From Galdieria partita (Eukaryota; Rhodophyta; Bangiophyceae; Galdieriales; Galdieriaceae), in assembly GCA_025991245.1 (NCBI GenBank), contig BQMJ01000068.1, positions 62,001 to 126,000 of the forward strand: DNA of 64,000 bases. Direction: 5' to 3'. The notes beneath the pieces are model-generated. The model saw only the letters and a list, made by a program, of their open reading frames with translations. It had not been told where the DNA came from and searched no databases. This document shows, one piece after another, positions 32,620 to 42,194 of this stretch (position 1 is the stretch's first letter; each line of letters starts with the position of its first letter). Position numbers and translations under genes: made by a program.

Positions 32620-33891
32620 TTATAAACAACTCAAGTTATCCACTTGCATAGTTTCTCTATCAACTCGTGACATTCCATATACTTGCAGAAATTCTTCAAC
32701 ATCTTCTGGAGAACCCAATATGAGAGGCTGTCGTTCGTGAATACTTTTGGGAGTCAAATCTAAAATATTTTCCATTCCTGTGGTTGCTTTACCTCCTGCT
32801 TGTTCAACCAAATAGGCCATCGGTGCACATTCGTATACCAAACGCAATTTACCACAAGTATTCTTTTTATCTGCTGGATAACCAAATATTCCACCGTACA
32901 ATATCGTACGATGCACATCTGCAACCAAGGAGCCAACATATCTTGCAGAATAGCGACTACGCGATTGATTGGTACCCTTTCTCAACCTCTCTATATAATC
33001 TTGAACACCTTTATCCCATTGATAAAAGTTGGAATCGTTGAAAGAATAAATATTTCCTCTTTGTGGAATTTGGATATTGGCACGAGTTAATACAAATTCA
33101 CCAACTTCCGTATCTAATGTAAAACAGTGAAGGCCATTACCCAATGAGAGCACCAACATGGTAGAAGATGAATAGATACAATATCCAGCAGCAATCAATC
33201 TACGTCCTGGTTGTAAAGTATTTTGTAAACAAGCCAATTCCATACTATTGATGGACTCTTCATAATCATGTACAAGACAGGAGAACTGTTGTTGGAACAC
33301 TCCAAATATAGTTCCAGTAGGCAATCCAGCATCTAAATTGGAAGAGCCATCTAATGGATCAAATACCACTACATAGTTACCAGTATAACTTTCTTCTATC
33401 ATAATGGGAACATCTTCCTCTTCCGAAGCAATGACAGCCATTTTTCCAGAATACTTGAGAGCGTTTTTCAACACTTCATTAGAAAGAACGTCCAACTTTT
33501 TCTGCTCTTCACCATGTACATTGAACACGCCTTGTTGATACAATCCCATCAAATCAGTAACCCCTGCTTTACCTACCAACGAGGCTATCTTTTTGCAAGC
33601 AAATTGAATACCATTTATCAACCCCACCATGTCTCCCATATCCTTGTTTTGTCTGGCTACTTCCAACAAGTAACGAGTGAGTGACGTTGGTGTTTCTTGT
33701 GACTTTTGTAAATAATCTGCTACAGGAATCTTGTTGGGAGTGGGTTGAACAGTTACCATTCGATATGAAACCCTGGGCAGACATCTCCTGAGATATTTTG
33801 GGGGAGGTTTACTCTTCAAAGGTTTTTGTAAAGATGTGGTTGGTTTGCAGAGTATCCATGGTTTATGCACTAAAATAAAGTTCACTTGCAT
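32620..33891 (-). CDS. FBP: Fructose-1,6-bisphosphatase, probably plastidic
   Basis: Intronless, 423 residues. A basic, Ser/Pro-rich N-terminus of about 60 residues (HKPWILCKPTTSLQKPLKSK) suggests plastid import for Calvin-cycle use. The core is complete: TSLTRYLLEVARQNKDMGDM, the metal site VVFDPLDGSSNLDAGLPTGT, LIAAGYCIYSSSTMLVLS, and RYVGSLVADVHRTILYGGIF. The loop that carries three redox cysteines in plant plastid FBPase is present (SCLVHDYEESINSMELACLQ). It holds only two cysteines, the third position being a non-Cys residue (ACLQNTLQPG). Upstream lies a long polypyrimidine stretch on its coding strand. Confidence 0.95.
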   Translation of the reverse strand: MQVNFILVHKPWILCKPTTSLQKPLKSKPPPKYLRRCLPRVSYRMVTVQPTPNKIPVADYLQKSQETPTSLTRYLLEVARQNKDMGDMVGLINGIQFACKKIASLVGKAGVTDLMGLYQQGVFNVHGEEQKKLDVLSNEVLKNALKYSGKMAVIASEEEDVPIMIEESYTGNYVVVFDPLDGSSNLDAGLPTGTIFGVFQQQFSCLVHDYEESINSMELACLQNTLQPGRRLIAAGYCIYSSSTMLVLSLGNGLHCFTLDTEVGEFVLTRANIQIPQRGNIYSFNDSNFYQWDKGVQDYIERLRKGTNQSRSRYSARYVGSLVADVHRTILYGGIFGYPADKKNTCGKLRLVYECAPMAYLVEQAGGKATTGMENILDLTPKSIHERQPLILGSPEDVEEFLQVYGMSRVDRETMQVDNLSCL

Positions 33892-33994
33892 TGAAAGATA
33901 CTGTGAACGAGAAGAAAATCTCAGGGTTTTCCCCCAACAGATAATTACAATGGAAGAAATCTACGACCTCATCTTTCTTCCTCTCTGTTTCTCT

Positions 33995-34063
33995 AAAAAA
34001 AGGAGAGAGAAAAAAAGAAAGAGAGAGAGAGAGAAAAAGAAAAAGAGAGAAAAAGGGAGAGAA
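33995..34063. repeat. 69-bp uninterrupted polypurine tract
   Basis: Only A and G on the + strand from 33995 to 34063, mainly GA and AAAAG units. On the FBPase sense strand it is polypyrimidine and lies about 105-170 bp upstream of the FBPase ATG. It could be a CT-rich promoter or 5'-UTR element, or simply low-complexity sequence. Confidence 0.9.
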
Positions 34064-34121
34064 TGCATTTCCTGTTTCATTTGAATTGTTGATGTCCATA
34101 TCACCAATAAAGTAGGTCCCT

Positions 34122-35351
34122 CTAGTCACGACATCTCATTGACTTGGTGATAATCTTGGCAAGACATTCACTAAATACACGAACATTATAACCTACTAAG
34201 CCCCAATTGGAATCCAATATTTCTCCTCTCGCCATCAAAACCAAACAAAGATAATATCCAACACATTTCATATGCAACACCATTCCATTTCCTAAACGTA
34301 TGGTACACCAACAACTCGAGTCTTGGAAAAAATATCCACAAGACAAGGAAGAAATATTCCAATGATCCAAACTAGAAGAAGACTCTTCTACAATACGATT
34401 GCTTTCTACTGAATCCTCTGTATGGTTTCTGCTGTTTCCAAAACTATAGATACCACTAATATCGATGGCTACTTCAATCATATCTGAACAAAGCTCAAAG
34501 TCGTTCCCATGAACGGGTGAAGAATCGGTTGCTACAACCAATTTAGAAACAGCATCAAATAGAAAAGCATTCTCTATGCCAGAATAACCCACAAAGGTAT
34601 CTAAAAGTCGTTCCAAAAGCGAAGTTTGTGGATGCAGCTTTTGAAGGACTTGTGAGAATGCTTCATAAATAGAATGATCAAATATGGAAGTAAGGCGATA
34701 GGATACTTGACTAACTACTCGATCCAATCCAATATCTCGTAGTTCCCCATCCACGTGTTCCTGAATTTCCCTTTGAAAGGATAACTTTTGTTCATCCGAC
34801 AATACATCCGTCTTATGAATAAATACTTCCATATGAATATTTGGATTGGCGTTGTAGCACCTGACGATAGTTTGATGAAGCAACTGCAAAGTTTCATCTG
34901 GAGTTTCAGTAGTAGTATCCAAGACAAATAGAAGAGCTGAACAGATACTGACTATATCTTCCAAAGAAGGAGAACTTTCTGAATCACTTTGTAACAGTTC
35001 AGGAGGCAAGTCCCAAAGTTCCAACTGACAAAAGGGACTATGGCTAACAACGTGCTTTACTATACGACCCGTGCTTTCCAAGAACAAAGTTTCGTGTGGA
35101 GAAATCTTGTGAAAAATAACACTATGAATGCTCGTTTTCCCTGACCTTGCTAGGCCTGTCAAAGCTATGTTACACTTGCCTGTAGATAAACGGGGAGTCC
35201 TATTTGACTGTGACAGGGCAGAAAGAGAACTTTCACTTATCAAGTTTCCTTTGACTTTTTCAACTTCTGTAACACAATATGGACCCAAGTCTTTCGCATA
35301 CTTTGTATAAGAACTCACAGTTGCTTTTAAACTATGCCCATCTTGTTCCAT
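34122..35351 (-). CDS. RRAGC: RagC/D (Gtr2)-like small GTPase
   Basis: Intronless, 409 residues. The G domain begins IALTGLARSGKTSIHSVIFH (G1 of the Rag type), then HETLFLESTGRIVKHVV (switch I) and FCQLELWDLPPEL (G3 region, lacking the usual DxxG), FVLDTTT, and EVFIHKTDVLSDEQK (HKxD as G4, diagnostic for RagC/D). Next come YRLTSIFDHSIYEAFSQVLQ and a C-terminal roadblock domain (GIENAFLFDAVSKLVVATDS, ELCSDMIEVAIDISGIY). Rag heterodimers recruit TORC1 in response to amino acids. The partner RagA/B is not in this window. Confidence 0.93.
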   Translation of the reverse strand: MEQDGHSLKATVSSYTKYAKDLGPYCVTEVEKVKGNLISESSLSALSQSNRTPRLSTGKCNIALTGLARSGKTSIHSVIFHKISPHETLFLESTGRIVKHVVSHSPFCQLELWDLPPELLQSDSESSPSLEDIVSICSALLFVLDTTTETPDETLQLLHQTIVRCYNANPNIHMEVFIHKTDVLSDEQKLSFQREIQEHVDGELRDIGLDRVVSQVSYRLTSIFDHSIYEAFSQVLQKLHPQTSLLERLLDTFVGYSGIENAFLFDAVSKLVVATDSSPVHGNDFELCSDMIEVAIDISGIYSFGNSRNHTEDSVESNRIVEESSSSLDHWNISSLSCGYFFQDSSCWCTIRLGNGMVLHMKCVGYYLCLVLMARGEILDSNWGLVGYNVRVFSECLAKIITKSMRCRD

Positions 35352-35454
35352 CTTCTTTCAAAATCACAAAAAGGCTCAATTGGATACAAAATCTAACTTT
35401 TGCCTTTCATTGGAAAAAAATCGAGTCTTCGCTAGTCACTGTCATAGAAAATCG

Positions 35455-36332
35455 CTACAAGTTATGAATAGCCCAGTAACCAAACCAAATAAGAGCTATA
35501 GAAAAACTAAGAGCTACTACAATCATCCAACGGTCATCACTCATCCTAGCTACAACCTTATTGCCTTGCTTTTTAAAAAATCGACGCTTAGGAGACCCAC
35601 AGAGAGGGCATCTGAATACACAAAACTTGTATTAGCATATTACATAGATGATGGAGGAAACTTTTACCTCCAGTTATCAGGCAAATCTTCAAATGCTACC
35701 GAAGCATCATCAGGATATACATATCCACAGTCCATACAGACCCATTTTCCTTCAATGAATACAACTGGTTCTCCTTCAGCTCGTGCTTTGGCAACTGCTC
35801 TAGGTACTTTTCTATGACGAAAGTTACTATCATTATTATTGTTCGAGACAGAACTTGATGGAGTAAAACTCTGTGCATATAGGTAAGAAAAATAGATGTA
35901 CTCTCTATGATCCAAAATAAATACCTGTTTCAGTTCCGACTCTTTGGAAGAGCAGTCATCTTTTTCGTTGAATATTTGTTTGGAATTCACAGAACGACTG
36001 GTATGCAATTCAATATTTGGTGAAGAGGTAAAGAATGGCAAGAAAGATGCTTGTTCTGAACCAGTAGTTCCACTAGTCCAATCTTCTCTGCAAGCGAAGC
36101 GTTGGTTCTTCTGGAAAACGCTAGACTTTCTCTTCTGGTACCACACAAAATACTGGTTATTGATACAGTCCTTCCAAAGAATGGCGGTCCTCCCATATCT
36201 ACTATTCTTTCTAGTAGGATAAACACAACTATTAAAGGAAATACTAGATACATAAGAATATTTTCTATGATTACATAAAAGGTGCGAAGAACTTGGAGTA
36301 GCTACAAAACTGGCAACGTCCATACAATTCAT
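35455..36332 (-). CDS. Plastid membrane-anchored rubredoxin
   Basis: Exons 36332-35925, 35870-35668 and 35611-35455; 255 residues. A long N-terminus rich in Ser, Arg and Asn (MNCMDVASFVATPSSSHLLC...) fits a plastid transit peptide. The rubredoxin domain has both CxxC iron ligands, KWVCMDCGYVYPDDASVAFE and, across an intron, NWRCPLCGSPKRRF. One transmembrane helix follows (WMIVVALSFSIALIWFGYW) near the C-terminus. This is the layout of RubA/RBD1, needed for photosystem II assembly in cyanobacteria, algae and plants. The first intron (35871-35924, 54 nt) is free of stops and a multiple of three. Confidence 0.9.
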
Positions 36333-36514
36333 CTAAAAATGAGTGGTCGAAATAATTTCACTACAGAATGGTTTGGATATCAGCAGTCGATTGAAAGTTT
36401 GAAAATGCTCGTTGGGCCATCCAGTAATAAAATGAGTGTTGAATAGGCAGTTGTCTATGAAAATCTCTCTCTCTCTTTATATTTATGTATATATTATCAC
36501 AAGTCATGTTTTAT

Positions 36515-36952
36515 TTAAGACAGAAAACCAAGTTTGCTACCATTGGTCTTTGCTAAACGAATCATTGCTTGTCTTAATCGTGCATCCATACCCATATACT
36601 TACAAAACTCCGTGATTACCTATTCATAAACTTGTCAACTTGTAAAACTACAAAATGTGATACTAACTTGAGAATGAAGAGCAATAGCTTTTCCTCTTAT
36701 CTTGTTGAATCTATCCTTGCCCAATACCCACCTAGTCACGTATACAACAGGAGTAAAAGGTCCAAAGTTGGAAACCTTTCCCATATACACTTCGACTGCC
36801 AATTTTCTGACTCTCCTGCCACCAAGATTGCTTGTGTTCACTCTCAGCGTATTTGGACAACAACCTGCCAAAAAATTCAAAGAACCAGACGAGGAAAGAG
36901 TACGAGAAGATTCCTTGACGGCACAAGAAAAAATAAAAGTACAGTACGACAT
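36515..36952 (-). CDS. PGR5: PGR5 (proton gradient regulation 5), cyclic electron flow
   Basis: Exon 1 is 36952-36668 and exon 2 is 36619-36515, phase 0; 129 residues. A Ser/Asn/Arg-rich transit peptide of about 60 residues is followed by the mature protein: FGPFTPVVYVTRWVLGKDRF, NKIRGKAIALHSQVITEFCK, YMGMDARLRQAMIRLAKTNG and SKLGFLS. This is close to plant PGR5 over its whole length. PGR5 acts with PGRL1 in antimycin-sensitive cyclic electron flow around photosystem I. I start at the ATG at 36952; the open frame upstream has only a TTG. It lies head-to-tail with the rubredoxin gene, 182 bp apart. Confidence 0.94.
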
Positions 36953-37990
36953 AGGTCTAGTAGAATTATATTCTGCGAAAATGGTGGAAACAAAAAGAAG
37001 AAGAACAAAAACACACAGCAGTGCTGATACCCGAGTGTTGTCTGAGATCAAGGAAAACCTCCGCGAATAATGCACTCGCAATTTAGCCCTGTCGTCCCTC
37101 CATACCTAGAGCTGAAACGGGAAATGGCAATCTTGCCTAGTAGTAATTGGAAGGTTCGGCTTATCTGTAAAATAAAAAATTTACAAGACTATCAAGTTTT
37201 CAAAATACATTGCAGAAAAAACAAGCTAAGTAGGAAGTGTCTATTTGAAACCCAGCAAATTTCGAGCACAAAGGGCACCTAAGGAAAAGCCTCAGTTTAC
37301 GATTTTTTTTGCATTTAAAATTTCACATGAAGAATCTTTCACAAAAAAACGAAACATAAAATAATGCATTAAAAGTTAACGGCGACTTCAATTTGAAAAA
37401 ATGCAAGAATTTTATTGAATTAGGATGTGTACTTACAATTGCTCTTCATAACCCAGTAGTATATTCAAACAAAAAATACCACCTCACAAATAATTTTAAA
37501 ATTAAACTTTAATTCGTTTATATACGTTGATATTTTTGACGTAGAGCAATCTTAACCTTCAAAAAAGGTAAGCACTCTTCGAAAACTACCGTAATTAAAT
37601 GATTTTCTTTTATTTCGAGTGAGTTTGAATAATTTTAATATCTACTAATACTCAATAGTTATTCGCAATTATTGGAGGATTCATTACTTTGTTAAATTGT
37701 AGGACAAAATTAATATCTCTAGTGCTAGAGTCCGTTTTGAATTATTTTTCACATTGGCTGCTTTCAAATAATTTTTTTTGAAACATTATTATAGCTGAAT
37801 GTTTATTTGCGGACTTTTGGACAATGGCTCCGTCGATTTCTGTGCAATGGTTTAAGTGGAATTAAAGCTATTCTTTTTCTAACCAATTTCGATTAATTCT
37901 TTCTGGCTATAATCTCGTATTTGATCTGAAATTGGTAAAATTTCTCTTTGATGTATTACTTATAAGGACGCATGCAACGTTATTTATCCT
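36953..37990. other. About 1-kb AT-rich gene-poor gap
   Basis: The largest gap in the window. From about 37260 to 37930 the DNA is visibly richer in A and T, with many poly-A/T runs, than the genes on either side. It has no open frame of more than about 75 codons and no recognisable RNA gene or element ends. It may hold the promoters of the two divergent genes plus decayed sequence. Confidence 0.6.
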
Positions 37991-40160
37991 ATGGGGAAGG
38001 TTAAGCGTGGAGAAGATGCGGACTACGAACTCGCCCTTTCTATTCATCGAGAAGAGAAGTAAGTAGTTGCATCCGTTGGGAATATGTTTTAAGTTTAAGT
38101 TTTCTAGTTCCCGTGACACTCGTTTGAGAAGCAAGGTGGCAAGAAATCTCTCTTCTTTTAGTAGTAGGTTATGATTATTGTTATAAAATCGCTATTTACA
38201 AGTATATGCAGGTGAATCTTTAGTGGAAAATTCATTTGTTCGCGGTACCTTGAAAGGTCAATATGTTGAGGACGATATCGATCTGAGTGCTCTTCAAAAC
38301 GTTGTTATTTATCACAGAGAAAAGGAATTTTTCAGTTTTCTGGATACTGTGAACGAAACAGCAGTTGATCAGAGGTTTCGGAATGGTGCATATATTAATT
38401 GTGATTTGCGTTACTTCAATTTGCGTTATCTTCGTGAGAAATTGGGAAGCTTTGATGTGGTTTTAGCGGATCCACCTTGGCGTATACGTGGAGCTGAAAA
38501 GAAATGTTCCAGCGATGGTATCATGAACACAATGTTTAGCAATAGTCGTTGGCAGGTTTGGAAATTGTATTGTTTTGACTGAAAACGATGAAATATTTTT
38601 GTTGTAGTTGGAATATCGTACTCTTTCGTTTCAAGATATCAGAGACATGGACATTGGTTGTCTTTCAGATGAAGGATTTATTTTTCTTTGGGTTGTCAAG
38701 TCACAAGTAACTGCTGGGTTGGAATGCCTCGGTAAATGGGGTTATGATTATGTAGACCTAATAACTTGGGTAAAGACGGTAATAAATTTTTGGTTCAGTC
38801 GTATAAGGTGACTGTTGTTAACTTGCTTTTTTGTATTTAGAGAAACCGCAAGTTACATATCAGTCATGGGTATCATATTCTTCATTCTACCGAGTTGTGT
38901 TTAGTTGGTTTGAAAAGTGGACCCAATACGCGATTCCGTTATGTTGGAAAAGTTGCCAACGATGTTATCATTTCGAGTGTTCGTGAACGCAGCAGAAAAC
39001 CGGATCAGTTGTATCATATCATCGAAGCCATGGTAAGTTACACTTTATGGTCAATCATTCATTGTGGGTCATGTTGGTTAGTTTCCAGGTTCTCAAAAAA
39101 TCGAGTTATTTGCTAGGAACCATAATATTCGTCCTGGTTGGCTTAGTCTTGGGAATGAATTGGGTGAGAATTATGTTTACTGGCACAACGAGTTTACTTG
39201 TGATCGTTGCCAGAGACGTATTGCAACAGGAAGAAGACGTTACAAGTCAAAAATTGTTGCCAATTATGATATATGCGAAATTTGTTGGCCTGCCTATTTA
39301 TCTGAACATTCACAAGATGGAACGACAAGTCAAGAAGCTGATTTTTTTGCTTTAGAAAATGTTGTTGAGGAGGCTGTCTATCACGAATATTTTGAATGCA
39401 ATATGTGCAAAGTTGGTAAAAGTTATCGTTGGAAACCAATGTAACTCGATGTTCTTCTAGGTAACTCCTCTGTGGGGAGTGCGCTTTAGTTGTCAAAACT
39501 GTGAAGAGTATGATTTATGTGAAGCTTGCTTCGATAAGAGTCTTTTACATGAAGAGGGAAAAAAGCATTCGCTATTGCATATTTGGAAAGCTTATGAGCT
39601 CCCTCAGAGTGCAGGAGACCTTCCCGTCCATCGCGGAGCTCGTTGTCAAGGATGTCTACAATATCCCATCATAGGATATCGATTTCATTGTTTGGAATGT
39701 GTTCCTACTGTAGACTTGTGCCAAAAATGCTTCTTTGCTATGAAACTACCACGTTCTCACACGTTTCAACATGAAATGGAAGCCATTATAACTCCCTCTG
39801 CCTCAGAGTTTCGTCGACATACCTCTTGTGCAGGATGCAAAATGAAACCTATTGGGTAACTAATATTCTTAAGTATTTAGTGAAACTTTGTAAATATAAG
39901 AAAATAGGGGTAATTATTGGAAATGTGATAGTTGCTTCAGTTTCGAGCTATGCGATGAATGTTATCAAAACAAAGTAGTTACTTGGAGCTATCCTGGACA
40001 TAAGGCGCATCACAGTTTTTCGATGGTAGTCCAACAAGAAGAAAATAGTGCCGCTGCTTTATCATTGAAAGAATCTTCGTTACATCCACCAGGAACTACA
40101 TCATCAATATCACCAGTAGTGTCACCCACATCGTCCAACTCAACGAACAATCAAGATTGA
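37991..40160 (+). CDS. MT-A70 (METTL3-like) adenine-N6 methyltransferase fused to four ZZ zinc fingers
   Basis: Eight exons (37991-38058, 38108-38163, 38212-38555, 38608-38778, 38841-39032, 39082-39411, 39461-39855, 39908-40160), all phases consistent; 602 residues. The MT-A70 domain covers about residues 80-300: INCDLRYFNLRYL, the catalytic motif VVLADPPWRI, GFIFLWVVKSQVTAGLECLG, GYDYVDLITWVKT, STELCLVGLK, RERSRKPDQLYHIIEAMFPG and RNHNIRPGWLSLGNEL. Four ZZ-type fingers follow. ZZ1 (CDRCQRR...NYDICEICW) has lost the middle Cys pair. ZZ2 (CNMC...FSCQNCEEYDLCEACF), ZZ3 (CQGC...FHCLECVPTVDLCQKCF) and ZZ4 (CAGC...WKCDSCFSFELCDECY) look complete. A Ser/Thr/Pro tail ends the protein. METTL3-class enzymes make m6A in RNA, and related clades make 6mA in DNA. 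ZZ fingers often bind histone tails. The substrate is unknown. Confidence 0.88.
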
Positions 40161-40261
40161 ACAACTATATTTAGTGACTTTCAATGAAAACAGCTACTCA
40201 GTAATTACGCACAACGCACCTCCCCTTCCGACTCCAAAAACATACATCTATAATGAATCCT

Positions 40262-40830
40262 TCACTCTTGTTTTGCAAATAGCACTGTATACATCTTGGC
40301 AACAGAGCGATATCCACGCAAGTCACCCGCTCTCAACAAGTTACCAGCGTCACAATTAAGTGGACTGTCTGGTTCGGGATGAGAAAGCAATACCAAAATA
40401 GCACGACAAACTGACTGCAACGTCCAGGCAGGACTCCAAGTAGTCTTCAAGATATCCAAACAAATTTCCCCGGTCTACAGAAGAAAACATCAACATGCTC
40501 TAAAAGGAATAGACAGCAATGTAAACCTACTTTGGCGTGAATGTTGGGATGAAATATCTTGGTTTTGAGACGAACAGTAGGTGCGGACAAGGGATAATTA
40601 TTAGGAACACGTATCTCCAGTACAAAAGTTCCACCCTGAAACGAAAACATTAAGGCTTCTATATCCATTATTCTATCTCTTACTTCATAAGGTGAGTCTA
40701 CGGGTCCCTTCAACTTGGCTTGCCAGTGAAGCAAGTTATCCTCAGTTGGATAAAGAGAAATATCTGGGTCTTGTTTTTTTGCTCTTTCCAACTCTTCCCA
40801 TTCTTTATATAAACGACGAGATGGCGCCAT
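40262..40830 (-). CDS. PEX4: Peroxisomal ubiquitin-conjugating enzyme PEX4
   Basis: Exons 40830-40684, 40635-40531 and 40474-40262; 154 residues. UBC fold with the catalytic Cys in TGEICLDILKTTWSPAWTLQ, then SVCRAILVLLSHPEPDSPLN and NLLRAGDLRGYRSVAKMY. It is closest in pattern to plant PEX4/UBC21, which monoubiquitinates the import receptor PEX5 for recycling from the peroxisome. The start context ATGGCGCCAT encodes MAPSRRLYKEWEELER. Intron 1 (40636-40683, 48 nt) is in frame and without stops. The start lies 80 bp from the divergent AHA1 start. Confidence 0.9.
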
Positions 40831-40910
40831 TTCACTTTTGGCTTTTTCTTCCCGACTGAGAATTTTAACTTGTCTAGAAATTTCTAAATTTGCTTTGTAC
40901 TCAACGTGTT

Positions 40911-42172
40911 ATGGCCTTGCGTGGTCAAGGTGATAAAAGATGGATAGTAGAAGAAAGAGAAGATGGAACCAATGTCAACCATTGGCACTGGAACGAGTAC
41001 GATGTTAGTAGTTGGGCTACTAAGCGTTTGAAGGAAATGCTTTCTGATGGGAGTTATCAACTTGATTCACCTTGGCGCTTTCGAATTGATAGTATAGAAC
41101 AAGTCCACGGAGAAGCGACGGTATATGTGCGCAAGGGACGCGTAAAGAGTTTATGTGACTTGGAAGTTTCAGGACATTGGTCCGTTGTTAAAGCAGAGAA
41201 TTCGGAGGAGGAAGAATGTGTCAAAGGCACTTTGTCCATAGAGTTGTTATCAGGAGAACCAGAGGTAGGTATCATTGTTTTTCTTTAGGAAGATCGTGTG
41301 AGACCTAATGGGGATAGATAACTTTAGCAGCGACGACAGGGGATAGACGAAGCTGGGAGTCTTACACTTGGGAAGCAGAAGCTAGGAAATGGTTGAGACA
41401 GGTTTTGGTAGACTTTATTGAACAGTTAGGTGCAGGTGCTAATTTGTCCATAACCAAAAATAAAAGTGTATCGGAGGATGACGTTGAAGTTGGACAACCA
41501 TCACGTACTCAAGACAGCAGTAATATTAGTGATCAGACAGACAGGATGTTTCAGCCTAAAGTAGAAGAAGATTCTTCGGCTCCTGCCACAATAGATAGCG
41601 CTAATAATCAGCTATCGCGTTCTGGTAAAGGAGTTGCGGTAAAGAAATTGGAACTTTGGGATAAATTTCGTGCTTCACCCAAAGATTTGTATGAATGCTT
41701 TGTTTTAGCACCCAAGATACAAGCGTATACGAGACAGAAAGCTGAAATAGCTCCCCAAGTCAATCAATCTTTTTCACTTTTGCAAGGTAACTTCATCATG
41801 TAGTTTTTACTGCCATAAAGTTAACCTAATGATAGGTCAAATTACTGGTACAATTGTGTCTTTGGAACCTGAGAAACGTATTGTTCAAGAATGGAGAATG
41901 AAAGATTGGCCGTCGGGTCATTACTCTCGAGTAGTCATAGAGTTCAAAACCAAGGTAAGTTTCAGAGGAACATCCCTATCATCTTAGATATTGTCCTTGT
42001 TGTATGTACTTAAATAACTTTTGTCTAGGAAGAAGAGGGACTAACTCTTCTTCATTTGATCCAAGAAAGTGTTCCAGAAGACTATGCCCAACAAACGGAA
42101 CAAGGTTGGAGACAACATATCTTTTTGCCCATCAAAGTTGTTTTTGGTTATGCTCCGGAAATTCCATTTTGA
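40911..42172 (+). CDS. AHA1: Activator of Hsp90 ATPase, AHA1
   Basis: Co-chaperone that binds Hsp90 and stimulates its ATPase. Exons 40911-41268, 41328-41786, 41836-41954 and 42029-42172; 359 residues. The N-terminal Aha1_N domain contains NVNHWHWNEYDVSSWATKRL and GEATVYVRKGRVKSLCDLEV. A Ser/Asp-rich linker precedes the C-terminal AHSA1 (SRPBCC) domain (LWDKFRASPKDLYECFVLAP, RIVQEWRMKDWPSGHYSRVV, GWRQHIFLPIKVVFGY). Exon 1 probably uses the GTATCA donor at 41269, since the stronger-looking GTAGGT four bases upstream would break the frame; the acceptor may be 41327 or 41330. Confidence 0.9.
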
Positions 42173-42194
42173 GTAGTGAATGTCGTTGTTTCAT

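Noticed and set aside
36632-37070. Open frames on the + strand across PGR5
   Set aside because: Antisense shadows of the PGR5 exons. The minus strand gives a full, spliced, family-matching protein.
40821-40830. A further GGCGCC motif (ATGGCGCCAT)
   Set aside because: It is the start codon region of PEX4 (Met-Ala-Pro), so coding use explains it; not counted as a promoter site.
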